Assembly (NCBI GenBank): GCA_023398615.1
Contig: JAEWSD010000090.1
Location: 1-8,623, forward strand
DNA length: 8,623 nt
Source of the DNA: Bacillota bacterium
GTDB lineage: Bacteria; Bacillota; Clostridia; Lachnospirales; Lachnospiraceae
Direction of reading: 5' to 3'
Part shown: positions 1 to 5,944 of the stretch, one piece after another
Layout: the number at the start of each line of letters is the position of its first letter
How positions within the stretch are numbered: position 1 is the stretch's first letter
Made by a program: the position numbers and the translations under genes
Notes under the pieces: model-generated
The model's input: only the letters and a program-made list of their open reading frames with translations
Told to the model about the DNA's origin: nothing
Databases searched by the model: none

Positions 1-22
1 TGCCATCATTTTAATGATACGT

Positions 23-28
23 GGAGGA
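23..28 (+). promoter_or_regulatory. ribosome binding site that sets the HD-GYP start
   Basis: GGAGGA lies 7 bases before the ATG at 36. An in-frame GTG at 21 overlaps this site and has no ribosome binding site of its own, so the ATG at 36 is preferred. Confidence 0.8.
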
Positions 29-35
29 TCAAAAG

Positions 36-1064
36 ATGAGATTTCTTTCTATAGAGGATATTGTACCCGGTACCCGTTTAGCAAGACCTCTCTGTGACGA
101 TCAAGGGACTATTTTATTGAGGGAAAACTATGTGATTACGGAAGGAATCCTGGATAAGCTAAAGGAACAGAAGTACGTTGGTGTATATATCAAGGATGAA
201 TCGGAAAGCATCTATATTGACGATGTGGTAGATGAACAATTCCGTGAATCAATAGCTGCAAGACTGGAATATATAGTGACTCATAATGCGAATATCGCTG
301 AAATGGAACCTTTGATTACGGAAATAGTAGACAGGATTATTTCAAACGGCAATGTTGTCATTAATATGAACCGTTTGCGCGGACATCATGAATATACCTA
401 TATGCATTGTGTCAATGTAGGAATCCTGTCCGTAAGCATAGGTGTCAAGCTGGATTTTGAACGCGAAGAACTGATACAGTTAGGTGCGGCAGGTATACTG
501 CATGATATCGGCAAGAAAAAAATCCCATTGGAGATACTTGATAAGCCGGGCAAGCTGTCAAAAGAGGAATATGATCTGATGAAGCAGCATGCCGCTTTCG
601 GATATGATATGATTTCGGATAACGAAGAATTCAGCAATATCTCCAAAACAGCGGTTTTGCAGCATCATGAAAGATATGACGGCAGCGGTTATCCGCATGG
701 CTTAACCGGTGAAAGGATTACCTTATTCGGAAGAATACTGGCAGTTGCGGATACCTATGACGCGATGACCTCCGACAGAGCTTACAGGAAGGCTTTCTCG
801 CCGTCCGAGGCGGTTGAGTTTCTTATGGGTGACGGTAACCGGCTATATGACTGGCAGGTTATCGAGAGCTTTATGAAGTGTATTGTAATATATCCGGTGG
901 GTGCCGTTGTGGAATTAAGTGACGGGGCCAGGGGTGTTGTAATACGGAATTATTCTGACTGTGTGCTGAGACCGGTAATACGGGAAGCGAAAGGCGGCAG
1001 AATCATTGATCTGAAAAATGATAAGGATTATCTGAATGTCTGCATAACCGGACTGATTGAATAA
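36..1064 (+). CDS. HD-GYP domain cyclic-di-GMP phosphodiesterase
   Basis: A 342-residue cytoplasmic protein that by family should hydrolyse the second messenger c-di-GMP. Residues 1 to about 60 form a small N-terminal domain of the kind often found before HD-GYP. The HD-GYP domain spans roughly 95-275 and has the full signature: H124 in YMHCVNVG, H156-D157 in HDIGKK, H185, the paired histidines H210-H211 in HHERYDGSGYP (the GYP motif is intact), and ADTYDAMTSDRAYRKA around 237-252. The metal-site residues are therefore present and catalysis is expected. About 60 C-terminal residues form a small beta-rich tail common in clostridial homologues. No receiver, PAS or membrane segment is seen, so the input signal is unknown. 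The stop is followed within about 20 bases by the glnA regulatory region. Confident on family; activity is inferred from the motifs. Confidence 0.92.
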   Translation: MRFLSIEDIVPGTRLARPLCDDQGTILLRENYVITEGILDKLKEQKYVGVYIKDESESIYIDDVVDEQFRESIAARLEYIVTHNANIAEMEPLITEIVDRIISNGNVVINMNRLRGHHEYTYMHCVNVGILSVSIGVKLDFEREELIQLGAAGILHDIGKKKIPLEILDKPGKLSKEEYDLMKQHAAFGYDMISDNEEFSNISKTAVLQHHERYDGSGYPHGLTGERITLFGRILAVADTYDAMTSDRAYRKAFSPSEAVEFLMGDGNRLYDWQVIESFMKCIVIYPVGAVVELSDGARGVVIRNYSDCVLRPVIREAKGGRIIDLKNDKDYLNVCITGLIE

Positions 1065-1083
1065 TGAATATTTATTAAGAGTA

Positions 1084-1112
1084 TTGACAAATAAAAAAGT
1101 GGCTGTTATCAT
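1084..1112 (+). promoter_or_regulatory. consensus sigma-A promoter upstream of glnA
   Basis: TTGACA (1084-1089), a 17-base spacer and TATCAT (1107-1112) make a near-ideal housekeeping promoter. Transcription would begin near 1119, only a few bases before the terminator hairpin at 1126. Unless termination is prevented, the product is an RNA of about 45 nt. Confidence 0.7.
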
Positions 1113-1125
1113 AGTTACAACATGG

Positions 1126-1164
1126 CGAAGGTGTTCTTGAGAGAGGACACCTTCGTTTTTTTTT
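1126..1164 (+). terminator. intrinsic terminator / probable glnA leader attenuator
   Basis: The arms 1126-1136 and 1145-1155 form an 11-bp stem (one G-U pair) around an 8-base loop, followed by nine T residues at 1156-1164. This is a textbook rho-independent terminator. It may simply end the HD-GYP transcript, but its position just downstream of the promoter at 1084-1112 and 66 bases before glnA also suits an attenuator. The ANTAR antiterminator gene next to glnA supports the attenuator reading; that link is inference. Confidence 0.85.
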
Positions 1165-1204
1165 GGTAATTTAACGGTAACTGGTGTATACTTATAGTAC
1201 TATA
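1163..1204 (+). promoter_or_regulatory. possible second glnA promoter and 12-bp palindrome
   Basis: TTGGTA (1163-1168), an 18-base spacer and TATACT (1187-1192) give a moderate promoter match downstream of the terminator. It is followed directly by the perfect palindrome TATAGTACTATA (1193-1204), which could be an operator near the transcription start. The -35 overlaps the T tract and matches only 4 of 6, so this is tentative. Confidence 0.35.
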
Positions 1205-1229
1205 TTTATTTTAAAGGGAGAGAAGGATT

Positions 1230-2561
1230 ATGAGACGTTACACGAAACAGGATATTATTAACATGGTAAAGGAAGAGGATGTTGAATTTATAAGACTTCA
1301 GTTTACCGATATTTTTGGAAATCTTAAGAATGTAGCCGTTACGACCAGCCAGTTAGAGAAAGTACTTGATAATCAATGCATGTTTGACGGCTCTTCCATA
1401 GAGGGTTTCGTGCGCATTGAGGAATCGGATATGTACCTGCATCCGGATCTGGATACGTTCGAAATATTCCCCTGGAGACCGCAGCAGGGAAAGGTTGCCA
1501 GATTTCTTTGCGATGTGTACCGGCTGGATGGCACGCAGTATGAGGGTGATCCGAGGTATATTCTGAAGAAGGTTGTGAAAGAGGCGGAAGAATTAGGTTA
1601 CACCTTTGATGTGGGGCCGGAATGTGAGTTTTTCCTGTTTAATCTTGAGGATAGCGGTGAGCCGACTAACATCTCCTTGGAGCGCGGCGGATATTTTGAC
1701 GTCGGTCCGCTGGATCTCGGTGAGAATGCAAGACGAGAAATGGTTCTTACTCTGGAAGATATGGGATTCGAGATAGAAGCTTCCCATCATGAGGTCGCTC
1801 CGGCACAGCATGAGATAGATTTTAAGTATGATAATGCTTTGAAAACGGCGGATAATATTATGACCTTCCGTTTGGTCGTAAGGACTATTGCGAAAAGACA
1901 CGGGCTTCATGCTACCTTTATGCCGAAGCCAAGATTCGGTGTCAACGGTTCCGGTATGCATGTAAATATGTCCCTTAGCAAGGACGGCAGGAACGTATTT
2001 GATGATCCGAACGGAAGCCTTGGTCTGAGCGGGGATGCTTATCATTTTATCGCAGGCTTAATGAAGCATATCAATGGAATGACGGCAATTACGAACCCGC
2101 TGGTAAACTCATACAAAAGGCTGGTACCCGGATATGAAGCACCTGTTTATATTGCCTGGTCCGCAACAAACAGAAGCCCGCTGATCCGGATTCCTGCTTC
2201 CAGAGGAGCCAATACCAGACTGGAGCTCAGGTGCCCGGACCCGTCTGCAAATCCTTACTTAGCTCTTGCTGTCTGCCTTGCGGCAGGTTTGGACGGAATA
2301 AAGAATAAACTGGTGCCGCCGGCAAGTGTCGATAAGAATATCTATACTATGACGCAGGATGAAAAGGACTCTCTCGGCATTAAGAGTTTGCCGGCAAGCC
2401 TGGAGGAGGCAATCAATGCCCTGGAGAAGAGTGAGCTGATACGAGATGTACTTGGGGAAGATTCCTTCGGCAAATATGTGAAAGCAAAGAAGATGGAATG
2501 GAATCAGTATGCCATACAGGTTTCTCAGTGGGAGATGGATGAATACTTGCATCGCATTTAG
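1230..2561 (+). CDS. glnA: glutamine synthetase, type I-alpha
   Basis: Makes glutamine from glutamate, ammonia and ATP; cytoplasmic dodecamer and the main ammonium-assimilation enzyme. The 443-residue length matches the Bacillus GSI-alpha form (about 444). Visible motifs: the beta-grasp N-terminal domain, DGSSIEGF at 53-60, metal ligands E131/E133 in ECEF, E188 and E195 in SHHEVAPAQHEID, H244 in GSGMHV, E332 in LELR, the ATP/ammonium segment KPRFGVNGSGMHV, and the flap glutamate E303 in GYEAP. R62 is present, the residue tied to feedback inhibition in GSI-alpha enzymes. The GSI-beta insertion and a convincing adenylylation-site tyrosine context are absent, so control by adenylylation is not expected. 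The start is fixed by AAGGGAGAGAAGG just upstream. The leader holds a terminator, and the next gene is an ANTAR regulator, pointing to antitermination control. Confidence 0.98.
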   Translation: MRRYTKQDIINMVKEEDVEFIRLQFTDIFGNLKNVAVTTSQLEKVLDNQCMFDGSSIEGFVRIEESDMYLHPDLDTFEIFPWRPQQGKVARFLCDVYRLDGTQYEGDPRYILKKVVKEAEELGYTFDVGPECEFFLFNLEDSGEPTNISLERGGYFDVGPLDLGENARREMVLTLEDMGFEIEASHHEVAPAQHEIDFKYDNALKTADNIMTFRLVVRTIAKRHGLHATFMPKPRFGVNGSGMHVNMSLSKDGRNVFDDPNGSLGLSGDAYHFIAGLMKHINGMTAITNPLVNSYKRLVPGYEAPVYIAWSATNRSPLIRIPASRGANTRLELRCPDPSANPYLALAVCLAAGLDGIKNKLVPPASVDKNIYTMTQDEKDSLGIKSLPASLEEAINALEKSELIRDVLGEDSFGKYVKAKKMEWNQYAIQVSQWEMDEYLHRI

Positions 2562-2580
2562 GAACGGGCAGCGTAACCAA

Positions 2581-2607
2581 GGCGGAATGCCGGTTCCGCC
2601 GGGTTTA
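2581..2607 (+). other. intergenic hairpin between glnA and the ANTAR gene
   Basis: GGCGGAA (2581-2587) pairs perfectly with TTCCGCC (2594-2600) around a six-base loop, TGCCGG. Only a short GGGTTTATT tract follows, so it is at best a leaky terminator. It could lower expression of the downstream gene or stabilise the 3' end of glnA mRNA. The six-base loop lacks the A1/G4 pattern expected of an ANTAR target. Confidence 0.6.
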
Positions 2608-2618
2608 TTCAAGGCGAT

Positions 2619-2635
2619 GGAGGTGATCAAATGTG
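2619..2635 (+). promoter_or_regulatory. strong ribosome binding site with overlapping ATG/GTG starts
   Basis: GGAGGTGATC (2619-2628) is a near-complete complement of the 16S rRNA 3' end. Seven bases after GGAGG comes an ATG (2631) that opens only a six-codon frame ending at TAG 2649-2651. The real gene begins two bases later at GTG 2633, so the two initiation codons overlap as ATGTG. Confidence 0.75.
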
Positions 2636-3193
2636 CTTAGTATTATTATAGCTTTCCCAAAGATTGAAGATGCAATGAGCATTAAGAATGCCTTAATGAG
2701 AAACGGATACGAGGTAAATGCTACTTGTACGACGGGAGCGCAGGTAATCGGAATAGCAAATGACCTGGATGGCGGGATCGTCCTGTGCGGATACAGGCTG
2801 TTGGATATGCACTACAGCGAACTGAATGGTTATCTGCCGAAGGGCTTTGAGATGCTGTTGATTGCTTCTGCAGCAAAACTGGAAGAATGTACGGACAACA
2901 GTATCGTCTGTCTAAGTATGCCGATCAAGATGCAGGATATGCTTAATACTTTACAGATGATGAGCTATAACTATACCAGAAAGAAAAAGAAAGAGAAAGA
3001 TAAGCCTAAAGTCAGATCGGAAGAGGATAAGCGAACAATAGCGAAGGCAAAACAGCTTCTGATGGAGCGGAACAACATGACTGAGGAGGAGGCGCACAGA
3101 TATCTGCAGAAAAATAGTATGGACAGCGGGACCAATATGGTCGAAATGGCAGAAATGATTCTGAGCATGTTAAGAACAGATTCCGGCCTTTAA
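2633..3193 (+). CDS. ANTAR-domain RNA-binding antiterminator with pseudo-receiver, GlnA-linked
   Basis: A 186-residue regulator. Residues 1 to about 112 have the alternating strand/helix layout of a CheY-like receiver. The usual acidic pocket is not visible, and the strand that should carry the phosphorylated aspartate reads IVLCGYRL, so it is probably not switched by phosphorylation. A basic linker (TRKKKKEKDKPKVR, about 115-128) leads to an ANTAR helical bundle at about 130-180, with the signature alanines and hydrophobics in KAKQLLMERNNMTEEEAHRYL. ANTAR proteins bind paired RNA stem-loops and prevent terminator formation. The gene follows glnA by 71 bases, an arrangement known in Clostridia, and a terminator stands before glnA, so its likely job is nitrogen-responsive antitermination of glnA. 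The GTG start is chosen from the frame and the ribosome binding site at 2619. Confidence 0.88.
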   Translation: MLSIIIAFPKIEDAMSIKNALMRNGYEVNATCTTGAQVIGIANDLDGGIVLCGYRLLDMHYSELNGYLPKGFEMLLIASAAKLEECTDNSIVCLSMPIKMQDMLNTLQMMSYNYTRKKKKEKDKPKVRSEEDKRTIAKAKQLLMERNNMTEEEAHRYLQKNSMDSGTNMVEMAEMILSMLRTDSGL

Positions 3194-3265
3194 CACAATG
3201 TATTTTTACAGTTTGGCCGTAAGGCTGAATAGTAACACGGGAACTAATTTTCAGAAAACGAGGTC

Positions 3266-3292
3266 TTTACATTTGGCTGAAATTGCTATAAT
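3266..3292 (+). promoter_or_regulatory. extended -10 promoter for dapF-dapL
   Basis: TGCTATAAT (3284-3292) is a perfect extended -10 element. TTTACA (3266-3271) lies 15 bases upstream as a weak, slightly close -35. Predicted transcription start is near 3299, giving a leader of about 70 nt before dapF. Confidence 0.65.
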
Positions 3293-3340
3293 ATAATTGT
3301 GGGAATGAATTCCGACAGAAAATCAAGGAAAGGTCAAACC

Positions 3341-3367
3341 ATGCGTGGCACGCAGGCGGGAGCTTAA
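3341..3367 (+). CDS. putative 8-residue upstream ORF coupled to dapF
   Basis: ATG at 3341 opens the peptide MRGTQAGA, ending at TAA 3365-3367 one base before the dapF ATG. AAAGG (3329-3333) lies 7 bases before this ATG, a good ribosome binding site. The region also contains a 5-bp hairpin (TGCGT/ACGCA, 3342-3354) just before the dapF ribosome binding site. Translating the mini-ORF would open the hairpin and hand ribosomes to dapF. It has no lysine codons, so classical lysine attenuation is unlikely. Whether it is translated is unknown. Confidence 0.4.
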   Translation: MRGTQAGA

Positions 3368-3368
3368 T

Positions 3369-4202
3369 ATGAAGTTTACCAAGATGCAGGGCTGTGGAAA
3401 CGACTATGTTTATGTTAATTGTTTCAGAGAAAAGGTAGAAAATGCACCGGAAGCGGCCCGGATAGTAAGTGACAGACATTATGGGATAGGTTCCGACGGA
3501 CTGATACTCATAAAGCCATCCGGAAAAGCTGATTTTACGATGGATATGTATAATGCAGACGGATCCCGCTCCCAGATGTGCGGCAACGGGATACGATGTG
3601 TCGCAAAATATGTATATGATTTCGGTTTGACTGATAAGAAGCGTATCAGTATAGAAACAGGCGCCGGAATCAAATACCTGGATTTAATGGTCACGGACGG
3701 CAAGGTCACGGAAGTGACGGTAGATATGGGAAGACCCATCACCGAGGCTAAGCTTGTACCGGTAATCAGTGACAGCAATGAGGTTATTGACATGCCGATA
3801 ACCGTATTGGATACGGAATACAGGATGACCTGCGTCTCTATGGGGAATCCGCATGCTATAATATTTGTAGAGGATACCAAGAACGTGGACATTGAAAAGG
3901 CGGGACCTCTGTTTGAACATCATGTCATATTTCCTGAGAGAACGAATACGGAATTTATTCATGTAGTAAATCGTAATGTAATCGAAATGCGGGTATGGGA
4001 ACGCGGTTCCGGAGAAACACTAGCCTGTGGGACCGGTGCCTGCGCAAGTGTTTATGCATGTATCCGCAACGGTTTTACCGAGGATGCGGTTACCGTCCGT
4101 TTACTTGGCGGAGAATTGAAGATACGTTATGATCGAAACCAGGACACCATTTTCATGACAGGGCCGGCAGTTACGGTTTTTGAAGGTGAAATGGATTTAT
4201 AG
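3369..4202 (+). CDS. dapF: diaminopimelate epimerase
   Basis: Interconverts LL- and meso-diaminopimelate without a cofactor, using two cysteines; meso-DAP feeds lysine synthesis and peptidoglycan cross-linking. The 277-residue length is normal. Both catalytic cysteines are in place: C71 in QMCGNGIRC and C220 in ETLACGTGACAS. Other family marks are the N-terminal GCGNDYVYVN, the substrate-contact segment GIGSDGL and MGNPHAIIF around 158-166. GGGAG (3358-3362) sits 6 bases before ATG 3369, which is preferred over the in-frame GTG at 3345 because DapF proteins begin right at MKFTKMQG. It is followed 27 bases later by dapL, which makes its substrate, so the two are clearly an operon. Confidence 0.97.
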   Translation: MKFTKMQGCGNDYVYVNCFREKVENAPEAARIVSDRHYGIGSDGLILIKPSGKADFTMDMYNADGSRSQMCGNGIRCVAKYVYDFGLTDKKRISIETGAGIKYLDLMVTDGKVTEVTVDMGRPITEAKLVPVISDSNEVIDMPITVLDTEYRMTCVSMGNPHAIIFVEDTKNVDIEKAGPLFEHHVIFPERTNTEFIHVVNRNVIEMRVWERGSGETLACGTGACASVYACIRNGFTEDAVTVRLLGGELKIRYDRNQDTIFMTGPAVTVFEGEMDL

Positions 4203-4229
4203 AAATACTATACCAAGGGAGAATGACAA

Positions 4230-5444
4230 ATGTTTAAGATCAATTCAAATTACTTAAAATTACCGGGGAGTTACCTGTTTTCCGATATCGCTAAGAAGGT
4301 AAAAGCTTTCAGTGAAGCGAATCCGGATAAGAAGATTATCCGGCTGGGAATCGGAGATGTAACCTTGCCGCTGGCTCCGGCTGTTATCGCGGCGCTGCAT
4401 TCCGCAACCGACGAAATGGCGGTAAAGGGTACCTTTAAGGGGTATTCTCCCGATCTTGGATATGAATTCTTAAGAGCGGCAATTGCCCAAAATGACTATA
4501 TGGCAAGAGGCGTTGATATCGCAATCGATGAAATCTTCATCAGTGACGGCGCCAAGAGCGATTCCGGCAATATCGGAGATATCTTTGATACCGATAACCG
4601 TATTGCGGTATGCGATCCGGTATATCCGGTTTATGTTGATACCAATGCCATGTCGGGAAGAACGGGAGATTACATTCCTGAGATCGGCAAATGGAGCAAT
4701 GTCATTTATATGCCGTGTACAAAGGAGAATGATTTTGCACCGGAGCTGCCGAAGGAGGAGCCGGATATTATTTACCTGTGCTTTCCAAATAATCCGACGG
4801 GGTCAACCATTAATAAAACGGAACTGCAGAAATGGGTTAATTACGCGAATAAAGCAGGTGCCGTCATTATCTATGATGCTGCTTATGAAGCCTATATTAC
4901 CGAAAAGGATGTGCCGCATACCATATATGAATGCGACGGGGCAAAAACCTGCGCGATTGAGATAAGAAGCTTTTCCAAGAACGCAGGCTTTACGGGTACC
5001 AGGCTTGGTTTTACCGTAATTCCGAAGGAGCTTAAATGTGGAGATGTTATGCTGAACAGCTTGTGGGCAAGACGCCACGGCACGAAATTCAACGGTGCTC
5101 CTTATATTATCCAGGCGGCAGGTGCTGCCGTTTATTCGGAGGAAGGCAAAAAGCAGACGAAGGAACAGATCACCTATTATATGAAAAATGCATCGGTTAT
5201 TCTGGAAGGCTTGAAATCTGCCGGCTACAATGTTTCCGGCGGTGTTAACGCACCTTACATCTGGATGGAAACTCCGGATAAGATGACTTCCTGGGAGTTC
5301 TTTGATTACTTGCTGAAGGAAGCGAATGTGGTGGGAACTCCGGGTTCCGGTTTCGGACCGAGCGGAGAAGGGTATTTCAGGCTGACCGCTTTCGGAACCT
5401 ATGAGAGTACGCTGGAAGCAATTGAGCGGATTAAACGGTTATGA
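4230..5444 (+). CDS. dapL: LL-diaminopimelate aminotransferase
   Basis: A PLP-dependent class I/II aminotransferase that converts tetrahydrodipicolinate to LL-DAP in one step with glutamate as amino donor, bypassing the succinylase, acetylase and dehydrogenase branches. The length of 404 residues fits the DapL family. Visible features: LGIGDVTLPL near 39-48, FKGYSPDLGYEFLR, SDGAKSD at 105-111, the FPNNPTG turn (185-191), the PLP-contacting aspartate in IIYDAAYE (D216), the Schiff-base lysine K250 in RSFSKNAGFTGTRLG, and the carboxylate-binding R384 in GYFRLTAFG. AAGGGAGA lies about 8 bases before the ATG. It shares the dapF promoter. No terminator follows immediately; the nearest good candidate is at 5773. 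Confidence 0.97.
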   Translation: MFKINSNYLKLPGSYLFSDIAKKVKAFSEANPDKKIIRLGIGDVTLPLAPAVIAALHSATDEMAVKGTFKGYSPDLGYEFLRAAIAQNDYMARGVDIAIDEIFISDGAKSDSGNIGDIFDTDNRIAVCDPVYPVYVDTNAMSGRTGDYIPEIGKWSNVIYMPCTKENDFAPELPKEEPDIIYLCFPNNPTGSTINKTELQKWVNYANKAGAVIIYDAAYEAYITEKDVPHTIYECDGAKTCAIEIRSFSKNAGFTGTRLGFTVIPKELKCGDVMLNSLWARRHGTKFNGAPYIIQAAGAAVYSEEGKKQTKEQITYYMKNASVILEGLKSAGYNVSGGVNAPYIWMETPDKMTSWEFFDYLLKEANVVGTPGSGFGPSGEGYFRLTAFGTYESTLEAIERIKRL

Positions 5445-5462
5445 TTTCTGGTGATCGATTCG

Positions 5463-5534
5463 GTTCTAGTCGAGTTTACTGCAAGTTCAGGTTGCAGAGG
5501 ACTGTACTGTTCTAGTCTGGGTTACTGCAAGTTC
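5463..5534 (+). repeat. 26-base direct repeat, two copies
   Basis: Copies at 5463-5488 and 5509-5534 match at 23 of 26 positions (both begin GTTCTAGTC and end TTACTGCAAGTTC) with a 46-base period. Between them, CTGCAA (5479-5484) and TTGCAG (5492-5497) can form a small hairpin. The second copy runs into the left arm of the long inverted repeat. Function unknown. Confidence 0.75.
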
Positions 5535-5702
5535 GAGGCCGTACGGGTAGTATTAATAGAGTTTTTCAGTTGCTACGAACAATAACTCCCCTATGTGCAT
5601 CCTCTGAAAGACAACAAGTTGTCTTTCCAGGCTGCACATAGGGGAGTTATCGTCTTCGCAAACGAAAAACTCTTTATTAATAGTTACCCGGGCCTCTTGC
5701 TG
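5525..5702. repeat. long nested inverted repeat (about 180 bases), possible MITE-like element or structured RNA
   Basis: The stretch folds back on itself in layers. Outer arms pair GCAA/TTGC (5527-5530 with 5697-5700) and GAGGCC/GGCCTC (5535-5540 with 5691-5696). Next come CGGGTA/TACCCG (5544-5549 with 5685-5690), TATTAATA with itself (5551-5558 with 5675-5682) and GAGTTTTTC/GAAAAACTC (5559-5567 with 5664-5672). After a central 14/13-base internal loop, an 18-bp perfect stem follows (5582-5599 with 5633-5650), then an apical AAAGACAA/TTGTCTTT hairpin (5607-5614 with 5619-5626) with a CAAG loop. Arms differ by small insertions (GTA at 5541-5543, TT at 5673-5674). No ORF explains it and no transposase is nearby. 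Confidence 0.85.
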
Positions 5703-5740
5703 CGGCAGGACGATAGAAGCTACAGTATATAGGGGATTTT

Positions 5741-5772
5741 GGATACCAGACTAATTTTCTGTTTAAGTATCC
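5741..5772. repeat. small hairpin before the terminator
   Basis: GGATAC (5741-5746) pairs with GTATCC (5767-5772), and CAGA (5747-5750) with TCTG (5758-5761), leaving a 5-base bulge and a 7-base loop. It directly abuts the GC-rich hairpin at 5773. Confidence 0.5.
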
Positions 5773-5802
5773 TGGACCGGAGGACCGGCCATTTGATTTT
5801 GA
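5773..5802 (+). terminator. probable terminator of the dapF-dapL transcript
   Basis: TGG-A-CCGG (5773-5780) pairs with CCGGCCA (5785-5791) around an AGGA loop with one bulged A, giving a 7-bp GC-rich stem. It is followed by a T-rich tract (TTTGATTTTG, then longer T runs from 5805). The T run is interrupted, so strength is moderate. Confidence 0.55.
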
Positions 5803-5857
5803 ATATTTTTTCTTTTTAATTTTTTATAATATATTTTTTTAATTCTCTTCTTTTGAC

Positions 5858-5896
5858 TTGACTGATATATTTTTATGCGTTATAGTTATTATAACG
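5858..5896 (+). promoter_or_regulatory. promoter with overlapping operator-like inverted repeat for the M23-regulator operon
   Basis: TTGACT (5858-5863), a 17-base spacer and TATAGT (5881-5886) form a good promoter in an AT-rich tract. The -10 box lies inside the inverted repeat CGTTATA (5878-5884) / TATAACG (5890-5896) with a 5-base centre. A repressor bound there would block RNA polymerase. The winged-helix regulator encoded second in the operon is the obvious candidate. Confidence 0.6.
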
Positions 5897-5928
5897 TTAT
5901 ATAAAATATAATGATAGTTCTAATTGTT

Positions 5929-5938
5929 AGGAGGAGGA
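5929..5938 (+). promoter_or_regulatory. ribosome binding site that sets a TTG start
   Basis: AGGAGGAGGA lies 6 bases before TTG 5945. Another in-frame TTG at 5924 lies upstream of this site and so cannot use it. TTG 5945 is therefore the start. Confidence 0.75.
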
Positions 5939-5944
5939 TATCAA

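Noticed and set aside
5..18. ATCATT/AATGAT inverted repeat upstream of the HD-GYP gene
   Set aside because: Only a two-base centre and AT-rich, at the window edge; context is too limited to call an operator or terminator.
1593..2045. Minus-strand ORF of 150 codons inside glnA
   Set aside because: It overlaps a certain glnA gene, has no recognisable domain and no ribosome binding site.
3209..3230. Terminator after the ANTAR gene (TTTGGCC-GTAA-GGCTGAA hairpin)
   Set aside because: The stem has two G-U pairs and no T tract follows.
3194..3368. Lysine riboswitch or T-box upstream of dapF
   Set aside because: The leader from the predicted start is only about 70 nt, with no terminator and no T-box motif; too short for a lysine riboswitch.
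4483..4965. Plus-strand ORF of 160 codons in another frame of dapL
   Set aside because: Arg/Met-rich shadow of dapL codons; dapL motifs are complete through this stretch.
5463..5534. CRISPR array
   Set aside because: Only two imperfect copies, a 20-base spacer, and no cas genes.
5525..5702. Retron non-coding RNA or integron attC site
   Set aside because: No reverse transcriptase or integrase in the window, and the ends lack the GTTRRRY box of attC sites.
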